Virus record (IMG/VR): IMGVR_UViG_3300042389_000366
Span: 1-37,875 of that record
Length of the DNA stretch: 37,875 nt
Strand: one strand, 5' to 3'
Source of the DNA: a virus
The position numbers and the translations under genes are program-made. The notes below the pieces were generated by a model that saw only the letters and a program-made list of their open reading frames with translations, had not been told where the DNA came from and did no database searches. Of the stretch, positions 22,076-29,413 are shown in pieces; positions within the stretch are counted from its first letter, which is position 1, and every line of letters starts with the position of its first letter.

Positions 22076-23308
22076 ATGAAAAAGAACATCACACAAGACA
22101 ACGAGAAACGCATCACTGGAGCGCTCTCACACATCAGACCCAAGCAGCGCGTCTTCGTTCGTCTGCTTGTCATTGAAGAACTGCCAGCGCTGCAAGCTAT
22201 TGAGCGCGCAGGATTCAAGACTCGTCCGCAACTCGCATTGATTCGGATGATGAAGAACACAGAAGTCAAATCCGCGATCGAAGTCGTTAAGCGCATTGTC
22301 AGCGGCGAGCATGATCAGCAAATGCAAGAGAACGACAAGCAGCAAAGCAGCAAAGCAGTCCGCTCTGTGACGCAGGAAAACAAAGCGCAAAACGTGATCG
22401 CTTCGAACGGCACTGACGCTCTGCGTTCAGCATTGCGCGAAATCATTGGCGACACTCTCGACGAAAAGCGGGTCACGGCGATTGTTCGCGAAGTCGTGAA
22501 GCAGGAGGTGGGTCTTGCGCCAACTCGTATTGAAGTTGTCACTCCTGCAGGCAAGTCCTATGAGGCGGGAATTCAACATAAGCAATTTTCTCGACTCATG
22601 CTTATGCTGCAAGCGGGCTGCAACGTCTATCTGGCAGGAGCAGCAGGAACAGGCAAGACAACGGCAGGACGCGAAGCGGCGAACGCTCTTTCGCAGTTAT
22701 GGGAGCGCGAAGTTAAATTTTACTTCAATGGAGCGATTGATAGCGAACACAAATTGATCGGCTTTACTGACGCGCAGGGGCGCGTTGTCAGTCGTCCGTT
22801 TCGCGAAGCGTTCACGAAGGGCGGACTTTATTTATTTGATGAAGTGGATGCGTCCATGCCGAGCGCGTTGCTTGCATTCAATGCCGCACTGTCGAATGGG
22901 CATTGTGATTTTCCAGACGGATGCTTTGAAGCTCACCCCGATTTTCGATGCATGGCAGCGGCGAACACTTGGGGATTTGGCGCGACTCACGATTATGTGG
23001 GTCGTGCAAAGCTGGACGAAGCGTTTCGCAATCGTTTTGCAATGCTCAATTGGGACACCGACGAAACTCTGGAGCGTCATCTGGCTTTGCGTCAGATCAA
23101 TGATCAAGAGCTTGGGGGGCGCTGGGTCACTCACGTTCAGCAATGCAGAGCTAACGCGGCTCGCGCTGGCATTCGTTGCGTGATCAGTCCTCGCGCTTCG
23201 ATCGGTGGATGCAAGCTCTTGCAGGCAGGCGACACTTGGCAGAACGCGCAAGAGTCCGTGATTCGTATGGGCATGGCGGAAGAATCTTGGAAACAAATCG
23301 TCGCCTAA
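22076..23308 (+). CDS. MoxR/CobS-like AAA+ ATPase with small-terminase-like N-terminus
   Basis: This 410-residue protein has two parts. Residues about 15-80 (RPKQRVFVRLLVIEELPALQ, AIERAGFKTRPQ) resemble the N-terminal HTH of small terminases of the Terminase_2 type. The C-terminal AAA+ domain has Walker A GAAGTGKTT (188-196), Walker B LYLFDEVD (251-258), sensor Asn297 (AAANTWG) and Arg318/Arg320 in FRNRF. It resembles CobS/MoxR ATPases, which remodel partners together with a VWA protein; the next gene encodes a candidate partner. The substrate is unknown. The transcript has a long AC-rich leader. Confidence 0.8.
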   Translation: MKKNITQDNEKRITGALSHIRPKQRVFVRLLVIEELPALQAIERAGFKTRPQLALIRMMKNTEVKSAIEVVKRIVSGEHDQQMQENDKQQSSKAVRSVTQENKAQNVIASNGTDALRSALREIIGDTLDEKRVTAIVREVVKQEVGLAPTRIEVVTPAGKSYEAGIQHKQFSRLMLMLQAGCNVYLAGAAGTGKTTAGREAANALSQLWEREVKFYFNGAIDSEHKLIGFTDAQGRVVSRPFREAFTKGGLYLFDEVDASMPSALLAFNAALSNGHCDFPDGCFEAHPDFRCMAAANTWGFGATHDYVGRAKLDEAFRNRFAMLNWDTDETLERHLALRQINDQELGGRWVTHVQQCRANAARAGIRCVISPRASIGGCKLLQAGDTWQNAQESVIRMGMAEESWKQIVA

Positions 23309-23328
23309 TTCAATTAAGGAGAAGCAAA

Positions 23329-24174
23329 ATGAATCGCGAACACAAAGTCAACGACAAGGGACAAATTATGTTCCACTCGCCCACCGAACTCGCCAACGCT
23401 GCAAAGACTTCATATTTGAGCGGCGGTGGTTCTTGGTATGGAAATGAAACGACCGAAGATTATCTTCGCAAGACGCGCACAGGAGATGCAAGTCGCGTTG
23501 CCGATGCCGAAAAACTACTCGCTAAAATTGAACCAGAACTGCAGCGTGACAGCGTTGTCTGGCAGAACAATGTCGTTGGCGCGTATCCAGATGTTGCGGC
23601 GTTTCTTGCGAACGATCCCGAATGCATGAGACGGCGACACATTACGGAAGACGAGCGTTCTCCGTTGCGCGTTTGGGTTGATGTTACTTCGTCCGCTTCT
23701 TTTACTTGGCAGGATCTTCTGCCTCGTGGCATCGCCGCGCTGGCGCTGGTTATGCAGTTAATCCGAAGCGGACGCGCCGTAGAGCTTTGGACATATACGT
23801 CACTTCACGGCAAAGAAAATGGACAGACTGTTATCTGCGTGAAGATGGCGACAACGCCCATTGACGTTGCGAGCGTTGCTTATTGCATTACTTCGCAGGG
23901 CTTCGCTCGTGGTCTGTGCTACGGAACGGGCAGACAGATGAACGGCTTCAATGGGTCATGGGGCCGAAATTATGTCAAATATGGAACTCTTGCTGCTCGT
24001 CTCGCTGGAGCGCGCAAGACGCTGGAGGGTCTTGTTGCTCCGCAGGATATTATTCTGCCAGCGCCATTCGTTGAAGATAAACAGGACAAGGGAGACGCTG
24101 GGCTTGTGTTTCGCGATCCTGTTAAATGGGTCTTGGAAACGTGCAAGAAAGCGCAAGCAGGGAATAACGATTGA
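23329..24174 (+). CDS. VWA-like partner of the AAA+ ATPase (DUF7192-type)
   Basis: This 281-residue protein starts at ATG 23329, preceded by a strong Shine-Dalgarno (AAGGAG). The core, RVWVDVTSSASFTWQDLLPR (114-133), then GIAALALVMQLIRSGRAVELWTY, reads as strand 1 with a MIDAS-like Asp-x-Thr-Ser-Ser and the following helix and strand of a von Willebrand A fold. Proteins of this type lie next to CobS-like ATPases in phages and plasmids. Together they may remodel a macromolecular complex, as MoxR-VWA pairs do. It follows the ATPase by 20 bases. The function in phages is not known. Confidence 0.7.
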   Translation: MNREHKVNDKGQIMFHSPTELANAAKTSYLSGGGSWYGNETTEDYLRKTRTGDASRVADAEKLLAKIEPELQRDSVVWQNNVVGAYPDVAAFLANDPECMRRRHITEDERSPLRVWVDVTSSASFTWQDLLPRGIAALALVMQLIRSGRAVELWTYTSLHGKENGQTVICVKMATTPIDVASVAYCITSQGFARGLCYGTGRQMNGFNGSWGRNYVKYGTLAARLAGARKTLEGLVAPQDIILPAPFVEDKQDKGDAGLVFRDPVKWVLETCKKAQAGNND

Positions 24175-24248
24175 CTCTCTCTCCGCCCCGCCAAGCGCGG
24201 GTCGGAATGGAGCGCCAATAGGCAATCCAAACAACAACACCAAAACCA
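24175..24248 (+). other. Leader between VWA-like gene and 24249
   Basis: This short gap contains a 5-bp hairpin CCCGC/GCGGG (about 24196-24210) without a U-run, then the second copy of the AC-rich leader repeat (24229-24249). It may adjust translation of the small downstream genes. Nothing else is visible. Confidence 0.35.
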
Positions 24249-24249
24249 A
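24229..24249 (+). repeat. AC-rich leader repeat, copy 2
   Basis: Exact copy of the 21-base leader at 22044-22064, ending on the first base of ATG 24249. The core CAACAACACCAAAACC has no pairing to the anti-Shine-Dalgarno, so it may act as an unstructured translation enhancer in this operon. Confidence 0.6.
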
Positions 24250-24470
24250 TGAAAACCACAGATAAAATCATAATCGGAAAAACCATCAGTCGCAGTCGCG
24301 GCATGAAGATATTAAACGAAATGGCAGATGACGATTCGGTTCGTGACATTATCAATGCCATTCCTCGCAATCAGCGCAACAGACGAATCAGAAAGTTTGT
24401 CAGTCTTGCGTCACAGCGCGGAGTAAGCGCTGGCGTTTTGCTTGCGCTCGTCGAATATCTCAAAAAATAA
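24249..24470 (+). CDS. Small basic helical protein, unknown
   Basis: This 73-residue protein is basic (IGKTISRSRGMKILNEMADDD, then RNQRNRRIRKFVSLASQRG) with a hydrophobic C-terminal helix (AGVLLALVEYLKK). It could bind nucleic acid. It is translated from a leader with the AC-rich repeat. Function unknown; no relation to neighbouring genes is visible. Confidence 0.5.
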   Translation: MKTTDKIIIGKTISRSRGMKILNEMADDDSVRDIINAIPRNQRNRRIRKFVSLASQRGVSAGVLLALVEYLKK

Positions 24471-24476
24471 AATCTT

Positions 24477-24716
24477 ATGAATAAACAAATCAGAAAGCAA
24501 ATGCGTAGAGCAGTCCGCAGACAAAATGCATATGATCTGTATGACGCTCTTGCAGATAACGGATACGAAAGCACCGAAGTCTGGCGCAACGGAAGCAGCA
24601 TTGTATGGCTCACGCAATACATTCTGCAGCTATTGGCGGCGGATGCTCGTTCACGCGCCGTGGAATCTCACAGCGATCAAATGATCGTCGTGGCCGAACA
24701 AATGGAACTCGCATAA
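24477..24716 (+). CDS. Small helical protein, unknown
   Basis: This 79-residue protein has a very basic N-terminal helix (NKQIRKQMRRAVRRQNAYDL) and an amphipathic C-terminal part (IVWLTQYILQLLAADAR). It could contact DNA or membranes. It lies seven bases after the previous stop. No family recognised. Confidence 0.5.
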   Translation: MNKQIRKQMRRAVRRQNAYDLYDALADNGYESTEVWRNGSSIVWLTQYILQLLAADARSRAVESHSDQMIVVAEQMELA

Positions 24717-24723
24717 AAAAGTT

Positions 24724-24939
24724 ATGACAAACAAAGCAGCACAAGCAATTGCAAGATGCATCAGCGTTATTGCACAAGACTCGGCGAAAATCGCCGTTAT
24801 TGATCAAGAGCAACGCGCAAGTGGCATCAACGCATTCAATTCACAAGCGAGAGTATCGCTGGTGGAAAACATCGAGCGACACGAAAAATATCTCGCTCAA
24901 CGACTACAACAAGAAAGCAAAACGGAGAACAATAAATGA
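24724..24939 (+). CDS. Small helical protein, unknown
   Basis: This 71-residue protein is predicted to be helical throughout (MTNKAAQAIARCISVIAQD, then VSLVENIERHEKYLAQRLQQ) with a C-terminal Lys/Asn/Glu-rich end. It could be a coiled-coil adaptor. It overlaps the zinc-ribbon gene by ATGA. Function unknown. Confidence 0.5.
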   Translation: MTNKAAQAIARCISVIAQDSAKIAVIDQEQRASGINAFNSQARVSLVENIERHEKYLAQRLQQESKTENNK

Positions 24940-25433
24940 ACAACGACAAACCGAAAACGCACGACGAGGCGACAGCATGGCTGGAGAAAAAAATGCAAGA
25001 ACTGATTGAGCAGATTGCAAGCGAGTTGAACAATCTGACTTGCCCAAAATGTGATGAGCCGATTGGCGATCATCCAGCGCTGTCTCGACGAGATAACAAA
25101 ACGCAAATCTGTTCGAAGTGCGGAACGAACGAAGCAATGGAAGATGCTTTTGGAATAAGCATTTCATGCGACAATCGAAAGCGCTTCCAAACGCGAATCG
25201 TAATCACGCGAGGCGCGGAAGATTTCCCAGAAGTCTTCGTCAAGTCATGTCTTGAGCGTCATGCGAATCAAGATTGGGGCGATCTGGACAAGCAAGACAA
25301 GCAGGCGAATGACGATGCCGTTAAACATGGCGGCAGAGTGTTAAGCAGTTACACGTTGCGCGGCGATAAGCTATGGATTATCACAGAAGCCGATCGGAGC
25401 GTGACCACGATTCTAACTCCAGACGAATATTGA
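24936..25433 (+). CDS. Zinc-ribbon protein with ADRS-TTILTPDEY tail
   Basis: This 165-residue protein has CPKC (about residues 36-39) and CSKC (about 59-62), forming a zinc ribbon, followed by a C-terminal beta domain: GDLDKQDKQANDDAVKHGGR, then LWIITEADRSVTTILTPDEY. That C-terminal module is familiar as a hypothetical protein in phages and plasmids, sometimes wrongly labelled as a restriction subunit. The role may be nucleic-acid binding, or modulation of host transcription or translation; it is unresolved. It overlaps the preceding gene by ATGA. Confidence 0.65.
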   Translation: MNNDKPKTHDEATAWLEKKMQELIEQIASELNNLTCPKCDEPIGDHPALSRRDNKTQICSKCGTNEAMEDAFGISISCDNRKRFQTRIVITRGAEDFPEVFVKSCLERHANQDWGDLDKQDKQANDDAVKHGGRVLSSYTLRGDKLWIITEADRSVTTILTPDEY

Positions 25434-25434
25434 T

Positions 25435-25614
25435 ATGAACAAACTCACCAGCCAAACCAAAGTGAAGCGCTATCTTTTAGATTATGCTTTAGCACATCGC
25501 TCTCACAAATTCACCAGAGTTTCGCAGGAGACTCTGGATCGCGTCGAAGCCGCCGCTCGTGCTGTCGCAAAACAAATCGTGACATCCGCGCCATCGAAAG
25601 GAAAAACGCTATGA
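25435..25614 (+). CDS. Small basic protein, unknown
   Basis: This 59-residue protein begins at ATG 25435, one base after the previous stop. It is basic and helical (MNKLTSQTKVKRYLLDYALA; RVEAAARAVAKQIV) and ends in a Lys/Ser/Pro tail. It overlaps the next gene by ATGA, and this chaining is the main support for its being a real gene. Function unknown. Confidence 0.55.
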   Translation: MNKLTSQTKVKRYLLDYALAHRSHKFTRVSQETLDRVEAAARAVAKQIVTSAPSKGKTL

Positions 25615-25787
25615 GCGATCACGCACAGCAAGAATCTATTCGTCTTGCCGCTGCCGCTCTTGGCAAAAAGGGCGGAATGGCTGGGCGCGGAGACTCAAAG
25701 CGCCGTTCGACGGAGCATTATAGAATGGCGGGACTGAAGTCCGTAGAAGTCAGGAGAGCCAAACGGGATATAAAAAGAACCGCTTGA
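25611..25787 (+). CDS. Small basic protein, unknown
   Basis: This 58-residue protein (MSDHAQQESIRLAAAALGKK then GGMAGRGDSKRRSTEHYR) is rich in Arg, Lys and Gly, suggesting nucleic-acid binding. It overlaps the previous gene by ATGA, and its own stop TGA is inside the TTGACA at 25784-25789. There is no recognisable domain. Confidence 0.55.
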   Translation: MSDHAQQESIRLAAAALGKKGGMAGRGDSKRRSTEHYRMAGLKSVEVRRAKRDIKRTA

Positions 25788-25812
25788 CATATAAGGGGGC
25801 CGTGGTTAGTAG
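25784..25812 (+). promoter_or_regulatory. Possible promoter before the HTH gene
   Basis: TTGACA (25784-25789) is followed 17 bases later by TAGTAG (25807-25812), a weak -10. If used, transcription would begin around 25819, inside the inner hairpin described next, so the leader fold would form only in read-through mRNA. The -35 overlaps the stop codon of the upstream gene. Confidence 0.35.
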
Positions 25813-25850
25813 CTCCGTCAGATTTGACGAAGCGAATGAATCACGGCCCC
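25796..25850 (+). promoter_or_regulatory. Two-helix RNA fold around the start codon of the HTH gene
   Basis: GGGGCCGTGGTT (25796-25807) pairs with AATCACGGCCCC (25839-25850), 12 bp with one G-U. Inside it lies a second hairpin, GCTCCGTCA/TGACGAAGC (25812-25833, one mismatch, loop GATT). The ATG at 25836-25838 sits in the junction between the helices. The outer helix includes codons 2-5, so folding would block initiation; this suggests translational control. Confidence 0.5.
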
Positions 25851-26465
25851 TCTTCCATTGATGACGTAGCAGAGCGGAACAAAGGCATCGGAGTCTGGGA
25901 CGTTCAGACTTGCGAGCCAGAACTTCCGCATGACACGGCAGAGGATATTTTTCTCGATGCAAAATTGCGCGTCAATTTGCCTGCGGAATTGTCCGCTCAT
26001 GTCGCGCTAATTAACTGGTGGAGTCTGGAAGTCTTTCGTCAATTTTGGAAAGACTACGAAGCGCAAGAAGGCGGCGGTCATGCCTCGCGCTCATTCGGAG
26101 ATGAGGCGGCGATTCGTCTTCTTCACGCGCTACAAAACAGCCACGACAGAAGCACAGCGATGCGAGCCGAATGTTATTTGGCGGTAATCAATCGCAAGCC
26201 AGAGTCGCAAACGCAAATCGCCAAGGCATACGGAGTAAGTCGCGCCGCCATTTCAAAAATCTGCGTTCAAATCGTCAACGAACTTGGTCTTTCGAACGCT
26301 CGTCATATGAAAAGTGACACAGCCAGAGAATCTTACCGCAAGCGAGCCTTGCGAATACACAAACAAAGAAAACAAACCATATGCAAACTACCGACACAAA
26401 ACTCGTTCAGCCGTCTATCAACCTTGAGGACTGCATTGATGCAGACACTTGCTCCCGCGAGCTAA
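25836..26465 (+). CDS. HTH / sigma-region-4-like regulator, putative
   Basis: This 209-residue protein has unknown N-terminal sequence (residues 1-75), then a helical part (SFGDEAAIRLLHALQNSHDR) and a clear helix-turn-helix, ESQTQIAKAYGVSRAAISKI (about 130-149), followed by a basic C-terminus rich in Arg/Lys/Gln. The HTH resembles sigma-factor region 4 or a small-terminase-like reader. It lies upstream of the late head genes and could activate them, but no direct evidence shows this. Start ATG 25836 lies inside the stem-loop; a TTG four codons earlier is possible. It overlaps the next gene by 85 bases. Confidence 0.6.
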   Translation: MNHGPSSIDDVAERNKGIGVWDVQTCEPELPHDTAEDIFLDAKLRVNLPAELSAHVALINWWSLEVFRQFWKDYEAQEGGGHASRSFGDEAAIRLLHALQNSHDRSTAMRAECYLAVINRKPESQTQIAKAYGVSRAAISKICVQIVNELGLSNARHMKSDTARESYRKRALRIHKQRKQTICKLPTQNSFSRLSTLRTALMQTLAPAS

Positions 26466-26926
26466 ACCGATGCGCCAATGAGGCAGACAAGTGCGCGGCG
26501 ATGGCGCAGGGATGCGCGGAAATCGCCATTCGTCATGCTTGGAACGCTGGAGCCGTCTGTCTAAAGGCAAAAGAAATTTTGTCGAGAGGCGAATTTGGCC
26601 CTTGGCTGGAAGAAAATTCCAAGGAGCGCGGAATCGTGACTCTTTATAAATGGATGAAGCTGGCAAAGTTTCAGTTAAGTGAAATTTTGAGCGGACAACC
26701 CAAGGGTCTAAACGATGCCTATATTGCGGCAGGCGTTCTGCCCATGGCCGAACAGAAACAGCAGCAAGAGGGCGAAGAACAAGAGAAGCCTCCATTCGTT
26801 CTGTCATTCAAAACAAAATATAAGAACGCAACCGAATGGGATAAAGACGCAGCGCGTGATTTTTTATACGAATTCGAACGACTCGGCAGATTGGCAATGC
26901 AGCTAAAAACAGAATTTGGCATATGA
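26381..26926 (+). CDS. DUF3102-like phage protein
   Basis: This 181-residue protein starts inside the previous gene (85-base overlap in another frame). It has an N-terminal Cys-rich helical stretch (DCIDADTCSRELNRCANEAD), then IAIRHAWNAGAVCLKAKEI and GEFGPWLEENSKERGIVTLYKWMKLAKF, the pattern of the DUF3102 family of phage and plasmid proteins. A Gln/Glu linker and a helix follow. Function unknown; members are often encoded near replication or packaging genes. The long overlap is unusual but no later start fits the domain. It overlaps the next gene by ATGA. Confidence 0.65.
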   Translation: MQTTDTKLVQPSINLEDCIDADTCSRELNRCANEADKCAAMAQGCAEIAIRHAWNAGAVCLKAKEILSRGEFGPWLEENSKERGIVTLYKWMKLAKFQLSEILSGQPKGLNDAYIAAGVLPMAEQKQQQEGEEQEKPPFVLSFKTKYKNATEWDKDAARDFLYEFERLGRLAMQLKTEFGI

Positions 26927-27027
26927 AGAACGCCACTCCTTTTTTGCTCTTTGCTTTCGCCGCATTGGGATTCGTTTGGTCTGTCGAAGCCTGTGCTTCT
27001 GTGATTATGAGACTGCTTGGATTTTGA
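26923..27027 (+). CDS. 34-residue membrane peptide
   Basis: The product is a single hydrophobic peptide (NATPFLLFAFAALGFVWS then VEACASVIMRLLGF). It overlaps the preceding stop by ATGA, and its TGA stop is part of the TTGACA at 27024-27029. A membrane or signal-like role is possible. It is accepted because of the tight overlap on both sides, not because of homology. Confidence 0.45.
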   Translation: MKNATPFLLFAFAALGFVWSVEACASVIMRLLGF

Positions 27028-27043
27028 CAGGTTACAAAGATCA
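27024..27043 (+). promoter_or_regulatory. TTGACA-N13 start motif before ATG 27043
   Basis: TTGACA at 27024-27029 overlaps the TGA stop of the upstream peptide and stands exactly 13 bases before the joining-protein start. There is no Shine-Dalgarno sequence in the spacer. Confidence 0.6.
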
Positions 27044-27288
27044 TGGCGCGTTCCACTTTTTTTGGTCTTCCGATCGCTACTCTTGAGGAGTTGCGTGACG
27101 AGTATGTTGACGCCATCAAGGCGATCGCGACCAATGGCGTTTCGTATAGTATCGGCGGCAGAAGTTTGTCCCGCGCCAATCTTACAGAACTGCGCGATAC
27201 GTTGGCCGATATAATTGCCGCCATTGATCGCGCCAGCGGCAATCGTCGCAGAACTCTTTACGCCGATTTCAGCGGAGTGCGCTCATAA
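27043..27288 (+). CDS. Head-tail joining protein (gpW-like)
   Basis: This 81-residue protein has the gpW-type sequence (LPIATLEELRDEYVDAIKAI, then GGRSLSRANLTELRDTLADI), an alpha/beta fold with two helices that plugs the portal vertex. It is directly followed by the portal gene with a one-base overlap (TAATG), as in lambda and related phages. It would be added after DNA packaging to seal the head and provide the docking face. Its start is not preceded by a Shine-Dalgarno but by the TTGACA motif. Confidence 0.8.
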   Translation: MARSTFFGLPIATLEELRDEYVDAIKAIATNGVSYSIGGRSLSRANLTELRDTLADIIAAIDRASGNRRRTLYADFSGVRS

Positions 27289-29405
27289 TGAATCTTGTTG
27301 ATCAGACAATCGCCTTGTTCAGCCCAAAGGCAGCGCTTCGGCGTGAGGTAGCTCGTCAGAAGTTGACGGCTTTTTCTCGCTTTGACGCCGCCAAGATCAC
27401 GCGCCAACGTCCGCAGGCAAGACAGAATATGCCCGCCGAACAAATTGGCGGGACGATCGAGAGAATTCGTCTAATGAACAGAGCGAGGGATCTGGATGAT
27501 AACTTCTCAACGATTCGCGCCATTCTTACACACTTTATCGTTCACGTTGCTGGCTCGCTGTCTTATCAGGCTCGCACTGGTAATGCTGAACTTGATCGTG
27601 AGGTGGAAGCCTATCTGGAGAAATGGTTTTATGGGTGTGATATTACTGGAAGACATTCTTTGCTTTCTCTTACGCAGTTGGTTCTTCGCGCCGTGTTAGT
27701 CGATGGCGATTGTGGCATGGTTATTGTGCGCGAAGGGCAAGAACTAAAACTGCAGAGCGTTACGGCAGATCGAATCGGTCGAGACATTGATCTGGATCAA
27801 AATCAGGTGAACTATGTTGGCGGAATAACCATGGATTCTATCGGTCGTCCCGTTAGCTATCGCGTATATCAGCGAGACAGATCGGGAAGATACCTTGGAT
27901 TCGAAGACGTTGGCGCAGAAAATTTCTGTCATATTTTTGTTCCTACTCGCCTCGACGAATATCGAGGACGATCCGTTCTTGCCGCCTGTCTGGATGACGC
28001 GCAGGACGTAATGGATCTAATCGAATACGAAAAGCTGGCGGCACGATGGGCAAGCAGTCAGGCGGCTGTAATCAAAACAGAATATGGGGCCGATGAAGAA
28101 ATGGCGTCCGTTCTTCGTGGCGATCGTGATCAATTCGGAAATGAGATGAAGCTAACGGCGCTGGAGCCTGGTCGAATTAATTATCTCGGCACTGGTGAAA
28201 GCATGGACGTTTTCAAAAACTCCGACAGACCCGCGCAGGCATTTTCTAATTTTGTAAAATATTTGGAAGATCGTATGTGTCGTGCGCTCGGAGTTTCGGC
28301 GAGAGTGACGCTGGATCGCACAAGTGCAGGGCCAGAAGCGCGTAAAGATCTTCGGCAAGCCGAACGGACGTTTGATTTTTGGCGCTATCAGATGGAGCAT
28401 CAGTTTCTAAACAAGGTGGTGCGTCTTGCGTTGATGGATGCCGCTGGCAAAGGACTTCTGCCCAATCGTCCCGAAGTAATACAGGGACAATGGCAATGGG
28501 CGGGATCAGTTAGTATCGACGCTGGTCGCGATGCTCGCGCCGATATTGAATTGTGGCGCACTGGACTCGCTACGGCAGCAGAATTATATGGCGAAGCGGG
28601 GCACGATTGGCAGACGAGCATTCGTCAGCGCGCCAAGGAGGCTGCTTATATCAAAGAAATGGCCGAAGAAATGGGAGTAACAGTTTCCGAAATCTCAAGC
28701 GGCGTGGAAAGCGTGGCAACGGATCCGAATGTCGCACCTATTACAGCGACAGCAAGCAACGACAACGCAGATGCCGAGCAACAAATTGCCGAAGGGACAA
28801 TGGCTCCAGAAACAGTGCAAGATACCGCGCTAAACGGCGCACAGGTTCAAGCCTTGTTGGAATTGGCGCAGTCTGTTGCTGGAGGAATTCTTTCGGTAGA
28901 AGCGGCAAAAGCTCTGGCCGCAGCAGCATTTCCTCTCGTGCCAGAAGAAATCATCAATCGTATCTTTGATAATATCGAGCCGAACTCTCTCACTCCCGAT
29001 GAAATTCGGTCTGCCGCAGCGGACGCCAATTTGTCTGCATCGCAATTTGCGATACCAGCAAAATATGCTCATATTAATTTTAAGCCCACGGCGGCTATGG
29101 CCGTAGAGGCAAAGCGCGGACTTGAATGGCGACAAGAATATAATCGCGGAGGCACAGCCGTAGGCGTTGCTCGCGCTCGCGATCTTTCTAATCGAGCCAA
29201 TCTTTCGGTGGAAACAGTCAAGCGAATGCATAGTTATTTTGCTCGGCACGAAGTCGATAAACAGGGGCAAGGATTCAAGCCAGATGGCAAAGAATATCCT
29301 TCGGCTGGACGCATCGCGTGGGCGCTATGGGGCGGCGATGCTGGTCAATCTTGGGCGGCGGCTCGCGTGGCACAAATGGATGCCGTCGATGACGAAGAAG
29401 GCTAA
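27288..29405 (+). CDS. Portal protein (lambda family) with C-terminal extra domain
   Basis: This 705-residue protein is longer than lambda B (533). The portal core (about 1-480) shows RARDLDDNFSTIRAILTHFI, GDCGMVIVREGQELKLQSV and FCHIFVPTRLDEYRGRSVLA, typical of the family: a dodecameric DNA channel at one capsid vertex. Residues about 490-620 are a flexible Ala/Asp/Glu-rich part. Residues about 615-705 hold a separate module (RRxYNRGGTAVGVARARDLS-like, then RMHSYFARHEVDKQGQGF and SAGRIAWALWGGDAG), seen as a fused domain in other phage head proteins. The start overlaps the gpW-like gene by one base. Confidence 0.85.
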   Translation: MNLVDQTIALFSPKAALRREVARQKLTAFSRFDAAKITRQRPQARQNMPAEQIGGTIERIRLMNRARDLDDNFSTIRAILTHFIVHVAGSLSYQARTGNAELDREVEAYLEKWFYGCDITGRHSLLSLTQLVLRAVLVDGDCGMVIVREGQELKLQSVTADRIGRDIDLDQNQVNYVGGITMDSIGRPVSYRVYQRDRSGRYLGFEDVGAENFCHIFVPTRLDEYRGRSVLAACLDDAQDVMDLIEYEKLAARWASSQAAVIKTEYGADEEMASVLRGDRDQFGNEMKLTALEPGRINYLGTGESMDVFKNSDRPAQAFSNFVKYLEDRMCRALGVSARVTLDRTSAGPEARKDLRQAERTFDFWRYQMEHQFLNKVVRLALMDAAGKGLLPNRPEVIQGQWQWAGSVSIDAGRDARADIELWRTGLATAAELYGEAGHDWQTSIRQRAKEAAYIKEMAEEMGVTVSEISSGVESVATDPNVAPITATASNDNADAEQQIAEGTMAPETVQDTALNGAQVQALLELAQSVAGGILSVEAAKALAAAAFPLVPEEIINRIFDNIEPNSLTPDEIRSAAADANLSASQFAIPAKYAHINFKPTAAMAVEAKRGLEWRQEYNRGGTAVGVARARDLSNRANLSVETVKRMHSYFARHEVDKQGQGFKPDGKEYPSAGRIAWALWGGDAGQSWAAARVAQMDAVDDEEG

Positions 29406-29413
29406 TACTTAAC

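Noticed and set aside
25802-25861. Short GTG reading frame of 19 codons after TTGACA 25784
   Set aside because: It lies wholly in the RNA fold, has no ribosome site and no coding character; the spacing is 12, not 13.
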